Assembly (NCBI RefSeq): GCF_001425575.1
Contig: NZ_LMRD01000001.1
Location: forward strand, 64,537 to 128,536
Origin: Aurantimonas sp. Leaf443
GTDB lineage: Bacteria > Pseudomonadota > Alphaproteobacteria > Rhizobiales > Rhizobiaceae
DNA: 64,000 nt
Direction of reading: 5' to 3'
Part shown: one piece after another, positions 48,670 to 57,879 of the stretch
How the letters are laid out: the number at the start of each line of letters is the position of its first letter
Position numbering within the stretch: the stretch's first letter is position 1
Position numbers and translations under genes: made by a program
The notes under the pieces: model-generated
Told to the model about the DNA's origin: nothing
The model's database searches: none
What the model saw: the letters and a program-made list of their open reading frames with translations, nothing else

Positions 48670-49227
48670 ATGCGCATCGTCGGCGGCGAGTTCCGCGGCC
48701 GGGCGCTCGCCACGCCCGGCGGCGATGCGATCCGCCCGACCTCGGACCGCAATCGCGAGACGCTGTTCAACATGCTGAGCCACCGCGAGGGCTTCCGCCT
48801 TCCGGGCGTTCGCGTGCTCGATCTCTTCGCCGGCACGGGAGCGCTCGGGCTGGAGGCACTGTCGCGCGGCGCGAAGTTCTGCGTCTTCATCGAGGAGGGC
48901 GTCGAGGGGCGCGGCCTCATCCGGCGCAATGTCGAGACGTTCGGGCTGCAGGGCCGCACCAAGATCTTCCGGCGCGACGCGACGCGGCTCGGCGAGGTCG
49001 GCACGATGGAGCCCTTCGGGCTCATCCTCGCCGACCCGCCCTATGGCCGCAGCCTCGGCACGGCGGCGCTCGCCGCCGCCGCCGCCGGCGGATGGATGGC
49101 GCCCGGCGCGCTTCTCGTGCTCGAGGAGGCGCGCGGCGCGCCCTTCGAATGCCCGGCCGATCTGGTGCTGGAGGAGGAGCGGGCGCTCGGCGAGACGACG
49201 GTCCTGCGCTTCCTGCGCGCCGCCTGA
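48670..49227 (+). CDS. rsmD: 16S rRNA m2G966 methyltransferase RsmD
   Basis: 185 residues. It methylates N2 of G966 of 16S rRNA. Motifs are MRIVGGEFRGR, RPTSDRNRETLFNML, LDLFAGTGALGLEALSRGA (SAM binding) and the N6/N2 methylase motif LADPPYG. The ATG lies 5 bp after the pseudouridine synthase stop; a TTG at 48661 is an alternative. In the same operon as the RluB-like gene. Confidence 0.95.
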   Translation: MRIVGGEFRGRALATPGGDAIRPTSDRNRETLFNMLSHREGFRLPGVRVLDLFAGTGALGLEALSRGAKFCVFIEEGVEGRGLIRRNVETFGLQGRTKIFRRDATRLGEVGTMEPFGLILADPPYGRSLGTAALAAAAAGGWMAPGALLVLEEARGAPFECPADLVLEEERALGETTVLRFLRAA

Positions 49228-49459
49228 GCGAATTTTCGGCGCAGGGTCGAAAGCGTCGTATCGCTGAAATGACGAAACCGTAAGTGGCCCGCGGGCGGGC
49301 GCTGCGTCATCATCCGCGTTCCAGTCGCGCTTCCGGCCTCGGTTCGCCCGAGAGCGGGGGCGCATCGGCGCATCGAGCCGCCGCCGCATGGCGAAGAGCG
49401 TGGGGAGAGCGTGTCGCCGCTCCCGCCCGGACCCTTTGGCGATGCCACAGACCTTGAGG

Positions 49460-50959
49460 ATGCCCTTCCCGATGCCGAGCCCACGCCGCGCCGGACCTGC
49501 CGCCGCCATCGCCCTGTGCCTCTGCGGGCCGGCGCTCGCGCAAGACGCCTCCACGCAGCCGCCGGCGCCCCCGCCGGCCGAGGCCCGCACGCTGCCCGAT
49601 GCGCCCAAGCCCGCGCCCGGCGCCACCCAGAAGATCGGCGCCGTCACCACCTTCACCCTCGGCAACGGCCTGCAGGTCGTGGTGCTGCCGGACCGGCGCG
49701 CCCCGGTCGTCACGCAGATGGTCTATTACAAGGTCGGCTCGGCCGACGAGACGCCCGGCAAGAGCGGCAATGCGCATTTCCTCGAACACCTGATGTTCAA
49801 GGGCACGAAGACCCATCCCGCCGGCGAGTTCTCGGCCCGCGTCGCCGAGATCGGCGGCCAGGAGAACGCCTTCACCACGTCCGACTATACCGGCTACTAC
49901 CAGCAGGTGCCGGCGGACGCCCTGAAGATGGTGATGGAGTTCGAGTCCGACCGCATGGCCAATCTCGTCCTCTCCGACGAGGCCGTCCTGCCCGAGCGCG
50001 ACGTGATCCTGGAGGAGCGGCGCATGCGGGTCGATTCCGACCCCGGCTCCAAGCTCTCGGAGGCCGTGCAGTCCGCGCTCTTCCAGAACAGCCCCTACGG
50101 CCTGCCGGTGATCGGCTGGCGTCCGGAGATCGAGGCGCTGTCGCGCGCCGACGCCATCGCCTTCTACGACAAGTACTATACGCCCAACAACGCGATCCTG
50201 CTCGTGGCCGGCGATGTCGACGAGGCGACCGTTCGAACGCTCGCCGAGGAGACCTACGGCAAGCTGGAGCGGCGCGCCGAGCCGGGGCCGCGCAAGCGCC
50301 CGGCCGAGCCCGAGCCCGTGGCCGAGCGCGACGTGAAGCTCTCCGATCCGCGCGTCACCCAGCCGAGCCTGCAGACGCTCTATCTCGTGCCCTCCGACAC
50401 GACGGCGCGCGACGGCGAGGCCGAGGCGCTCGACATCCTCTCCGACATCCTGGGCTCGGGCACGACGAGCCGGCTCTACCGCGCGCTCGTCGTTGACAAG
50501 GGCATCGCCGCGGCCACCGGCGCCTATTATGCGGGCACCGCGCTCGACGACGGCCAGTTCGTCACCTACGGCACGCCGCGCGGCGAGGCCGACCTTGAGG
50601 CGATCGAGGCGGGCATCGCCGAGGAGGTGGCCAAGCTCCAGCGCGACGGCATCACCGAGGCCGAGCTGGAGCGCGCCAAGAACCGCGTGCGCAAGAACGT
50701 CATCTATCTCAAGGACAGCCAGACCGCGATGGCGCGCCGGCTGGGCGCCGCGCTCGCCACCGGCCGCACGATCGAGGATGTCGAGACCTGGCCGCAGCGC
50801 ATCGAGGCCGTGACGGTGGATCAGGTGAACGCCGTCGCCCGCAAATACCTGAAGCCCGAGCGCTCGGTGAGCGGCTACCTTCTGCCGGCCGACCGGACGG
50901 CGGCCGAGGCCGCCCCGGCGCCTGCGCCGGCCGCCGCCCCCGCCGCTCCGCGCACGTGA
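49460..50959 (+). CDS. M16 family zinc peptidase (catalytic subunit)
   Basis: About 500 residues. A signal peptide (AGPAAAIALCLCGPALAQ) is followed by a Pro/Ala-rich linker and two M16 domains. The inverted zinc motif HxxEH is present as HFLEHLMFKG, with the distal Glu in an EERRMR context. It resembles periplasmic pitrilysin/MPP-like proteases such as PqqL relatives. Start is uncertain: in-frame ATGs at 49388, 49442, 49460 and 49472. The next gene, a second M16 protein without the zinc motif, starts 17 bp later, so they probably form a heterodimer. Confidence 0.92.
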   Translation: MPFPMPSPRRAGPAAAIALCLCGPALAQDASTQPPAPPPAEARTLPDAPKPAPGATQKIGAVTTFTLGNGLQVVVLPDRRAPVVTQMVYYKVGSADETPGKSGNAHFLEHLMFKGTKTHPAGEFSARVAEIGGQENAFTTSDYTGYYQQVPADALKMVMEFESDRMANLVLSDEAVLPERDVILEERRMRVDSDPGSKLSEAVQSALFQNSPYGLPVIGWRPEIEALSRADAIAFYDKYYTPNNAILLVAGDVDEATVRTLAEETYGKLERRAEPGPRKRPAEPEPVAERDVKLSDPRVTQPSLQTLYLVPSDTTARDGEAEALDILSDILGSGTTSRLYRALVVDKGIAAATGAYYAGTALDDGQFVTYGTPRGEADLEAIEAGIAEEVAKLQRDGITEAELERAKNRVRKNVIYLKDSQTAMARRLGAALATGRTIEDVETWPQRIEAVTVDQVNAVARKYLKPERSVSGYLLPADRTAAEAAPAPAPAAAPAAPRT

Positions 50960-50976
50960 AGGCCCCAAGGACCGCC

Positions 50977-52287
50977 ATGATGAACTTCCGCTCCCCCGTC
51001 CTCTTCGCGCCGCTTCTCGCCCTTCTCCTCGCCGGTCCGGCATCGGCCGTCGAGATCGAGGCGGTCACCAGCCCCGGCGGCATCAAGGCGCTGCTCGTCG
51101 AGGACTATGCCAACCCGCTGATCGCGATGAAATTCGCCTTCGAGGGCGCCGGCTCCACGCAGGACGAGCCCGGCCGCGAGGGCACCGCCAACCTTCTCAC
51201 TGGCCTTCTCGACGAGGGCGCCGGCGACATCGCGAGCCAGGCCTTCCAGGAGAAGCTCGACGAGCTCGGCGTCTCCATGGGCTTCGATGCCAGCTCCGAC
51301 AATTTCACCGGCTCCTTCCAGACCATCGTCGAGGACAAGGACGAGGCCTTCGACCTCCTGCGCCTCGCGCTGAACGAGCCGCGCTTCGACGAGGAGCCGG
51401 TCGCGCGCATCCGCGGGCAGATCGTCACCGGCATCCGCGCGTCGGAAAACGATCCGGGCACGCTCGCGGGCGACGCCTTCCGCGAGACGCTGTTTCCCGG
51501 CCACCCCTATTCGCGCCGCACCGAGGGCACGGCCGAGACGCTGGCGGGCGTCGGCAAGCCCGAGCTCGACGCCTTCCGCCGCCGCGTGATGGCGCGCGAC
51601 AACCTCGTCGTCGGCGTCGTCGGGGCGATCGATCCCAAGACCCTCGGCCAGGTTCTCGACCGCGTCTTCGGCGCCCTGCCGGAAAAGGCCGACCTCAAGC
51701 CCGTGCCGGACGTGGCGCCCGTGCTCGGCAAGCGGATCGACGTGGAACTGGCCGTGCCCCAGACCACGATCCGCTTCGCCCTGCCGGGCGTGAAGCGCGC
51801 CGACAAGGACTTCTTCGCCGCCTATCTCATGAACCACGTGCTCGGCGGCGGGTCCTTCACCTCGCGCCTCTACGAGGAGATCCGCGAGAAGCGGGGCCTC
51901 GCCTACGGCGCGGGCTCGTATCTGGCGACCTACGACCATGCCGCGCTGATCGGCGGCTCCACCGCCACGCGCGCCGACAAGGCGGGCGAGAGCGTCGCCA
52001 TCATCAGGGCCGAGCTGAAGCGCATGGCCGAGAACGGGCCGACGCCGGAGGAACTCGCCAAGGCCAAGGCCTATGTGAAGGGCTCCTACGCCATCCAGAA
52101 CCTCGACAGCTCGCTCGCCATCGCCTCGACGCTGGTCGGCATTCAGCTCGACGATCTCGGCATCGCCTATATCGACGAGCGACAGGCCCTCATCGACAAG
52201 GTCTCGCTCGACGACGTCAAGCGCGTCGCCCGGGCGCTGCTCTCGGCCGAGCCGACCATCGTGACCGTCGGTCCTTCGGGGGCCTGA
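50977..52287 (+). CDS. M16 family peptidase-like protein (non-catalytic subunit)
   Basis: 436 residues with a signal peptide (LFAPLLALLLAGPASA). The M16 fold is recognisable (GTANLLTGLLDEGAG, EEIREKRGLAYGAGSYL, LGGGSFTSRLY), but the HxxEH position has no zinc ligands. It therefore probably serves as the structural partner of the upstream catalytic subunit, like the two-chain mitochondrial processing peptidase. AAGGA five bases before the ATG fixes the start. The patatin gene follows 2 bp later. Confidence 0.92.
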   Translation: MMNFRSPVLFAPLLALLLAGPASAVEIEAVTSPGGIKALLVEDYANPLIAMKFAFEGAGSTQDEPGREGTANLLTGLLDEGAGDIASQAFQEKLDELGVSMGFDASSDNFTGSFQTIVEDKDEAFDLLRLALNEPRFDEEPVARIRGQIVTGIRASENDPGTLAGDAFRETLFPGHPYSRRTEGTAETLAGVGKPELDAFRRRVMARDNLVVGVVGAIDPKTLGQVLDRVFGALPEKADLKPVPDVAPVLGKRIDVELAVPQTTIRFALPGVKRADKDFFAAYLMNHVLGGGSFTSRLYEEIREKRGLAYGAGSYLATYDHAALIGGSTATRADKAGESVAIIRAELKRMAENGPTPEELAKAKAYVKGSYAIQNLDSSLAIASTLVGIQLDDLGIAYIDERQALIDKVSLDDVKRVARALLSAEPTIVTVGPSGA

Positions 52288-52289
52288 CG

Positions 52290-53189
52290 ATGGGGGCCGC
52301 CTCGCACCCGCCCTTCGCGCTCGCGCTCGGCGGGGGCGGCGCGCGGGGCATCGCGCATATCCACGTCCTGGAGGCGATGGACGAGCTCGGCGTGCGCCCG
52401 GCGCGCATCGCCGGCTCCTCGATCGGGGCGATGATGGGCGCCGGCTACGCGGCGGGCCTGACGGGCGCCGACATCCGCGCCCATACGCTGGAGACCTTCG
52501 TGCACCGGCGCGCCGTCGCCGCGCGCGTCTGGCAGGCGCGGCCCACGAGCCTGCGCGACTTCTTCGCCGATGGCGGCGTGCGCTTCGGGCAGCTGAACGC
52601 CGTGCGCCTTCTCAAGGTCTTCCTGCCCTCGGCCATCCCCGAGCGGTTCGAGGATCTCTCGATCCCGCTCGGCGTCATGGCGACGGACTTCTTCGCCCAT
52701 GTGGAATGCGAGATCGACAGCGGCGATCTCGTCTCCGCGCTCGCCGGCTCCATCGCGCTGCCCGCCGTCTTCCGTCCCGTGCGGCGCGAGGATCGCGTCC
52801 TCATCGACGGCGGCATCTTCAACCCGCTGCCTTTCGACCGCCTCTCCGGCCAGGGGCGGGCGGTCGTGGCCGTCGATGTCAACGGCGCGCCGCAGGCCCG
52901 CGGCGGCCTCCTGCCGACGCCGATGGAAGCCATGGTCGGCGCCTCGCAGCTGATGATGATGTCGATCATCGAGACCAAGCTGCGCGTCGATCCGCCCGAC
53001 CTCGTCTTCCGCCCGGACGTCTCGGCCTTCCGCGTCTTCGACTTCCTGCGCACGCCCGAGATCCTGTCGGCGACGTCGGGCCTGAAGGAGGACGCCAAGC
53101 GCGCGCTGGCGAGGCTTCTCGACCGGCCCGGGGCAGAGGCCGGTCGCTCGGGCGCCGCGGCGAGGGAGACGGCGGTCGCGGTGATCTAG
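52290..53189 (+). CDS. Patatin-like phospholipase
   Basis: 299 residues. It has the glycine-rich oxyanion loop (GGGGARGIAH), the nucleophile Ser44 in GSSIG and Asp173 in DGG, completing the patatin Ser-Asp dyad. It should hydrolyse acyl lipids; no signal peptide is seen, so it may act from the cytoplasm at the inner membrane. It is 2 bp downstream of the M16 pair, so probably one operon. Its TAG stop shares the palindrome CTAG with the convergent topoisomerase gene. Confidence 0.92.
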   Translation: MGAASHPPFALALGGGGARGIAHIHVLEAMDELGVRPARIAGSSIGAMMGAGYAAGLTGADIRAHTLETFVHRRAVAARVWQARPTSLRDFFADGGVRFGQLNAVRLLKVFLPSAIPERFEDLSIPLGVMATDFFAHVECEIDSGDLVSALAGSIALPAVFRPVRREDRVLIDGGIFNPLPFDRLSGQGRAVVAVDVNGAPQARGGLLPTPMEAMVGASQLMMMSIIETKLRVDPPDLVFRPDVSAFRVFDFLRTPEILSATSGLKEDAKRALARLLDRPGAEAGRSGAAARETAVAVI

Positions 53190-54217
53190 CCGGAAGCGGC
53201 GGCCTCGAGGAAGCGCATCAGCCCGGTCTCGACGCGCGTCAGCCCCTCGCGCGGGCGCCCCTTCAGGAGGTCGGGAGAGAGGGTCTGCGCCTCGTAGGCC
53301 TCGACAATGCCCGGATGCACGTAGCTCGTGCGCGCCACGGCCGGCGTGTTGCGCAGGGTCTGCGACACCGAGCGCATGGCGGCGGCGACGGCGCGGCGGC
53401 GCTTGGCCTCGCTCGGCGCCTCGCCGGCCTCCTCCAGAAGAAAGCGCAAAGCCTCGGCCGAGCCGTGGAAGGTGCGGAAGTCCTTGGCCGAGACGCGGGC
53501 GCCGGCCGCGTCCTGGATGTAGTCGTTGAGAAGCGTCGCCGTCAGGTCGCGCTGGCCGTGCTTCTCGTCGCTGTAGCGGAAGAGGCGCTGGCCCGCGCCC
53601 TGGCGCACGCGCGCGAGCGAGGAGACGAGCGTGCGGTCGGCGATCTCGACGCGGTTCGGCTGCGCCGACTTGCCGACGAATTTCAGCACCGCCGTCTTTT
53701 TGACGATGCGCAGGTTCTGCTTGCGCAGGGAGGCGACGCCCCGTCCGCCGTCCTCGGCGTATTTCTCGTGGCCCGGCCGCATGGACGCGACGTCGATGAG
53801 GCGCGTGGCGACCGCGGAGGTCACCGTCCGGTCCAGCTTGCGCCGCCGCATGTCGGCCTCAATGCGCCGGCGCAGCTTCGGCAGCGCCTTGCCGAAGCGC
53901 AGGAGCCGCTCGGTCTTCACCGCGTTGCGCACCTCCACCCAGCGGTCGTGGTAGCGATATTGCACGCGGCCCTTCTCGTCGCGGCCCGTCGCCTGGATAT
54001 GGCCGTTCTCCTCCACGCAGATGCGCACGTCCCGCCAAGCGGGCGGCAGAACCAGCGCCTTGACCCGCGCCTTCAGCCGCTTGTCGTGGATCGGCTCGCC
54101 GGTGCGGAAGCAGACCTTGAAGCCGCGCCCGTGGCGGCGCCGCTCGGCGGTGAAGCTCTCGGGATCGACCATCGACAGGCCGAACTGCTCGGCGTGAAAG
54201 GCAAGGCGCTTGTCCAT
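53186..54217 (-). CDS. DNA topoisomerase IB
   Basis: 343 residues, the short bacterial/poxvirus type. It relaxes supercoils by transient 3'-phosphotyrosine nicking, without ATP. Motifs are the N-terminal RRRHGRGF, PPAWRDVRICVEENGHIQATGRD and the active region KFVGKSAQPNRVEI, DYIQDAAGARVSAKDFRTFHGS and Tyr299 in TSYVHP. The catalytic Tyr and the K/R/H set are in place. It is divergent from DUF2945, across a region with a perfect hairpin, and tail-to-tail with the patatin gene (4-bp overlap). Confidence 0.95.
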   Translation of the reverse strand: MDKRLAFHAEQFGLSMVDPESFTAERRRHGRGFKVCFRTGEPIHDKRLKARVKALVLPPAWRDVRICVEENGHIQATGRDEKGRVQYRYHDRWVEVRNAVKTERLLRFGKALPKLRRRIEADMRRRKLDRTVTSAVATRLIDVASMRPGHEKYAEDGGRGVASLRKQNLRIVKKTAVLKFVGKSAQPNRVEIADRTLVSSLARVRQGAGQRLFRYSDEKHGQRDLTATLLNDYIQDAAGARVSAKDFRTFHGSAEALRFLLEEAGEAPSEAKRRRAVAAAMRSVSQTLRNTPAVARTSYVHPGIVEAYEAQTLSPDLLKGRPREGLTRVETGLMRFLEAAASG

Positions 54218-54243
54218 CGACCGAAAGGGGCTCCTCCATCCCC

Positions 54244-54266
54244 GCCGGGACCTCTCAGGTCCCGGC
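54244..54266. repeat. Perfect inverted repeat in the topoisomerase/DUF2945 divergent region
   Basis: GCCGGGACCT-CTC-AGGTCCCGGC, a 10-bp perfect stem (11 bp with one flanking pair), 27 bp upstream of the topoisomerase start. It lies between divergent genes, so it is not a gene-end terminator. It may be a leader hairpin or an operator. Confidence 0.4.
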
Positions 54267-54402
54267 GCGTGGAGACAAACGGGCGCCCCGAACGCCCGGT
54301 TCCCCGCCGGTGCTGCGACGAAACGGCCGCCGGGCGGGCGGGAACGAAGGCGGCGCGGCCGGGTTCGACTCGCCGATCGACCACCCGACGGAGAACGAGG
54401 CC

Positions 54403-54624
54403 ATGTCAAAATTTCGCAAGGGCGAGCATGTGGAATGGAAGTGGGGCAACGGCACCGCGACCGGCAAGATCGCCGAACGCTTCACCGAGAAGGTGACGCG
54501 AACGATCAAGGGCGAGGAGATCACCCGAAACGCCGACAACGACAATCCGGCCTATCTCGTGGAGCAGGAGGACGGGTCCAGGGCGCTGAAGTCGGAATCC
54601 GAACTCTCCAAGCCCAAGGGCTGA
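54403..54624 (+). CDS. DUF2945 (HVA1 / tudor-like) small protein
   Basis: 73 residues. The pattern FRKGEHVEWKWGNGTATGKI, then EEITRNADNDNPAYLVEQEDG, matches DUF2945, a small beta-barrel (SH3/tudor-like) domain. Known copies are linked to stress or virulence in fungi and are common in bacteria without assigned function. It is divergent from topoisomerase IB, and its 3' end faces the antiporter gene. Confidence 0.9.
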   Translation: MSKFRKGEHVEWKWGNGTATGKIAERFTEKVTRTIKGEEITRNADNDNPAYLVEQEDGSRALKSESELSKPKG

Positions 54625-54646
54625 GCCAAGGGCCGGCGGGCCGGTC

Positions 54647-56425
54647 TCAGGCCGGCTCGCGCACCTTCGGGGGCTTGGGCCGCACCAGCGGTTCGGGCCG
54701 CACGACGCGCGTCGTCACCATGTCGCGGCCGGCATAGATGCCCTCGGCCTGCTGCACCAGGAGCCGGTCGCGATCGCGCCGGCGCACGTCCTCCACGATG
54801 CGCTCCGCCAGCGCGTCCTCGATGCCGAGGCCGTCCAGCGTCGCGCCGCCGAAGACGAGGGCGGATTCCACCGTCTCGCGGATCTCGAAATCGACCCCGC
54901 GCGCCATCAGCGACAGCGAATGGGAGCGGTCGTAGGAGCGCACGAAGAGGCGCACGTTCGGGTATTCGACCCGGATGAGGTCGACGATCCGGTCCGTGAC
55001 CTCGCGCGAATTGGTGCACACGCAGACGAGCTTGGCCCGCCTGATGCCGGCGGCCTCGAGCACGTCGAGGCGCATGCCCGAGCCGAAGAAGATGCGGAAG
55101 CCGAACTCGGTCGCGTTGCGGATGCGCTCGGCCGAGGAATCGAGGATCGTCACCTCCGTGCCGCTCGACAGGAGCACCTGCGCGACGATCTGCCCGAAGC
55201 GCGAGAAGCCGATGAGGAGGACGTCCGACCCCGCTCCCTCGAACGTCTCCTCCATCTCCTCGCCGGGCTCGCTCGTCTGGGGCAGGCGCCGGGCAAGCGC
55301 GGCCACGAGCGGCGTCAGCGCCATGGAGGCGGTGACGATGGCGATGAGCACCGAGGCGCTCTCGCGCGACACGATGAGGCTGGAGGCGGCGGCGGTGAAG
55401 AGGACGAAGCCGAACTCGCCGCCCTGCGGCAGGAGCGTCGCCACCTTGAACGCGTCGCGCCGCCCCTGCCCGAACAGGCGGCAGAGCCCGTAGAGCACGA
55501 GCCCCTTCACGGCGAAGAGAACGGGGATCGCCACCACGATCGCCAGCCAGTGCTCCTGCAGCACCTGCAGGTCGAGCGACAGGCCGACGGCGATGAAGAA
55601 GAGGCCGAGGAGGAGCCCGCGGAAGGGCTCGATATTGGCCTCCAGCTCGTGCCGGTAGGAGGATTCGGCCAGGAGCACGCCGGCGAGGAAGGCGCCCATC
55701 GCCATCGAGAAGCCGGCCAGGGCCATCGCCATGGCCGATCCGAGCACGACGAGGAGCGCGGCGCCCAGCATCACCTCGCGCGCGCCGGCCGTCGCGATCA
55801 GCCGGAACACGGGATTGAGGAGGAAGCGCCCGGCAAGCACCAGCGCGACGAGCGAGCCGACGGAGACGGCGACGTCGGCGAGGCCTGGGCTTTCGCCGGT
55901 GGCGAACGGCGCCAGGAAGGGCAGGAGGGCCAGGAGCGGCACGACCGCGAGGTCCTGGAAGAGGAGGATCGAGAAGGCCGTCTGCCCGTGCCGGTCGTTG
56001 GTCTCGCCCGCATCGTCCAGGAGCTGCAGGCCGATGGCGGTGGAGGAGAGGGCGAGGCCGAAGCCGACGATCACCGCCCCCTGCCAGGTCGGCAGGGCGA
56101 GGCTGGCGGCGCCCGTCAGCGCCAGACCCGAGACCACGACCTGCGCGAGCCCGAGGCCGAAGATCTGCCGGCGCAGCGCCCACAGGCGCGAGGCCTGCAG
56201 TTCGAGGCCGATGAGGAACAGGAGGAAGACGACGCCGAGTTCGCCGATATGCAGGATCTCGCCGTCATGCGCATCGATCAGCCGCAGCACGGGCCCGAGG
56301 ACGATGCCCGCCACGAGATAGCCGAGCACCGTGCCGAGCCCCATGCGCTTGAACAGCGTTCCGGCGAAGGTGCCGCCCGCCAGCAGCAGCACGACGGTCA
56401 GGAAGAGCGGGCTGGTTGCTTCCAA
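54647..56425 (-). CDS. Kef-type cation:proton antiporter with TrkA-N domain
   Basis: 592 residues. About 12-13 transmembrane helices (1-385) form a CPA2 exchanger, with LVAGIVLGP near the start, ALSSTAIGLQLL, SILLFQDLAVVP and GGEFGFVLF. A cytoplasmic RCK/TrkA-N domain follows (LLIGFSRFGQIVAQVLL, about 405-520), then a basic tail. The family exports K+ in exchange for H+, and KefB/C are gated by glutathione adducts. The start appears to be a TTG, because an in-frame stop lies just upstream; no good ribosome site is visible. Divergent from pmbA. Confidence 0.93.
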   Translation of the reverse strand: MEATSPLFLTVVLLLAGGTFAGTLFKRMGLGTVLGYLVAGIVLGPVLRLIDAHDGEILHIGELGVVFLLFLIGLELQASRLWALRRQIFGLGLAQVVVSGLALTGAASLALPTWQGAVIVGFGLALSSTAIGLQLLDDAGETNDRHGQTAFSILLFQDLAVVPLLALLPFLAPFATGESPGLADVAVSVGSLVALVLAGRFLLNPVFRLIATAGAREVMLGAALLVVLGSAMAMALAGFSMAMGAFLAGVLLAESSYRHELEANIEPFRGLLLGLFFIAVGLSLDLQVLQEHWLAIVVAIPVLFAVKGLVLYGLCRLFGQGRRDAFKVATLLPQGGEFGFVLFTAAASSLIVSRESASVLIAIVTASMALTPLVAALARRLPQTSEPGEEMEETFEGAGSDVLLIGFSRFGQIVAQVLLSSGTEVTILDSSAERIRNATEFGFRIFFGSGMRLDVLEAAGIRRAKLVCVCTNSREVTDRIVDLIRVEYPNVRLFVRSYDRSHSLSLMARGVDFEIRETVESALVFGGATLDGLGIEDALAERIVEDVRRRDRDRLLVQQAEGIYAGRDMVTTRVVRPEPLVRPKPPKVREPA

Positions 56426-56509
56426 GGCGAGAGACGGTTCCTATGTACGGGCCACCGAAGCCGCATGCCGAGACGATGAGCGCTTGATGGCGGCCGCGCC
56501 GCACAATAG

Positions 56510-56524
56510 ATGGTTTGAAACCAT
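56510..56524. promoter_or_regulatory. Perfect palindrome upstream of pmbA
   Basis: ATGGTTT-G-AAACCAT, a perfect 7+1+7 palindrome ending 17 bp before the pmbA start codon and preceded by an AT-rich ACAATAG that could be a -10. Located between the divergent antiporter and pmbA genes. Its position over the predicted transcription start suggests repressor binding. The regulator is unknown. Confidence 0.45.
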
Positions 56525-56541
56525 AAGCCAGAAGGCTCCCC

Positions 56542-57879
56542 ATGCAAGACGACACCGCGCGCCTCCTGACGCTTGCCGAGCGCCTCATCGAGATCGCAGG
56601 CAGGGCCGGAGCCGACGCGAGCGACGCGGCGGTGGTGCGCTCCTTCGGCCGCTCCGCCACCGTGCGCCTCGGCAAGGTGGAGGACACCGAGAGCGCCGAG
56701 AGCGAGGATCTGTCACTGCGCGTCTTCGTCGGCCAGCGCGTCGCCACCGTCTCGGCGGACATCCATGCCGATCTGGAGCGTCTCGCGGAACGCGCCGTCG
56801 CCATGGCCCGCGTCTCGCCCGAGGATCGCTTCGCAGGCCTCGCCGACCCCTCGCTCCTCGCCACCGGCCCGCTCGATCTCGACCTCCACGACGCGACCGA
56901 ACTGCCGGCCGCGCGGCTCGTCGAGGAGGCGCTGGAGATGGAGGCCGCCGCGCTCGCCGTGTCCGGCGTCACGAATTCGGGCGGCGCCTCGGTCTCGGCC
57001 GGCTCCAGCGGCCTCGTCCTCGCCACCTCCACCGGCTTCCTCGGCCATCGCATGCGCTCGGGCTTCTCGCGCTCGGTGAGCGTCATCGCCGGCGAGGGCA
57101 CCGCCATGCAGCGCGATTACGAGTTCGATTCGCGCATCCACTATGCCGATCTCGACGATCCCGCGGGCATCGGCCGGCGCGCCGGCGAGCGCGCGGCCCG
57201 GCGCGTGAACCCGCGCAAGGTTCCGACCGGGCGCTATCCGGTCGTCTTCGACCCGCGCCTGTCGCGCGGCCTCGTCGGCTCGATCCTCTCGGCCATCAAC
57301 GGCGCGGCCATCGCCCGCGGCACGAGTTTCCTGAAGGACCGCATGGGCGAGGCGATCCTTCCCCCAGGCATCGACCTCGTCGACGACCCGCTCCTGGCGC
57401 GCCGGCCCGGCTCGCGCCCCTTCGACGGCGAGGGCGTGCGGACCGGCGCGCTGAAGCTCGTGGAGGACGGCGTCCTGAAGAGCTGGATCCTCGACACGGC
57501 GACCGGCCGCGAGCTCGGGCTCGCCACCAACGGGCGCGCCTCGCGCGGGGGCGGGGGCGTGTCGCCGTCCTCGACCAACGTCACCATGTCGGCGGGCGAG
57601 CGCAGCCCGCAGGAGCTGATCGCCTCGATCGATTGCGGGCTCTACGTGGATGAACTGATCGGCCAGGGCGTCAATCTCGTCACCGGCGACTACAGCCGCG
57701 GGGCGTCCGGCTATCTCATCGAGAAGGGCGAGCTGACCCATCCGATCTCCGAGATCACCATTGCCGGCAACCTGCGCGACATGCTCCTCTCGCTGGTGCC
57801 GGCCAACGACCGCGACGAGCGCTTCTCCACCGTCGCGCCCACCCTGCTCGTGCCCTCCATGACGGTGGCGGGCGCATGA
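56542..57879 (+). CDS. pmbA: TldE/PmbA family metalloprotease subunit
   Basis: 445 residues. PmbA (TldE) pairs with TldD as a protease that processes peptides such as microcin B17 and CcdA. Domain motifs include VEDTESAESEDLSLRVFVGQR, ATSTGFLGH, GRYPVVFDPRLSRGL and TGRELGLATNGRASRG. The TldE subunit lacks the zinc motif of TldD, as here. AGAAGG lies six bases before the ATG. It begins a long operon: the next gene overlaps it by 4 bp. No tldD is in the window. Confidence 0.93.
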   Translation: MQDDTARLLTLAERLIEIAGRAGADASDAAVVRSFGRSATVRLGKVEDTESAESEDLSLRVFVGQRVATVSADIHADLERLAERAVAMARVSPEDRFAGLADPSLLATGPLDLDLHDATELPAARLVEEALEMEAAALAVSGVTNSGGASVSAGSSGLVLATSTGFLGHRMRSGFSRSVSVIAGEGTAMQRDYEFDSRIHYADLDDPAGIGRRAGERAARRVNPRKVPTGRYPVVFDPRLSRGLVGSILSAINGAAIARGTSFLKDRMGEAILPPGIDLVDDPLLARRPGSRPFDGEGVRTGALKLVEDGVLKSWILDTATGRELGLATNGRASRGGGGVSPSSTNVTMSAGERSPQELIASIDCGLYVDELIGQGVNLVTGDYSRGASGYLIEKGELTHPISEITIAGNLRDMLLSLVPANDRDERFSTVAPTLLVPSMTVAGA

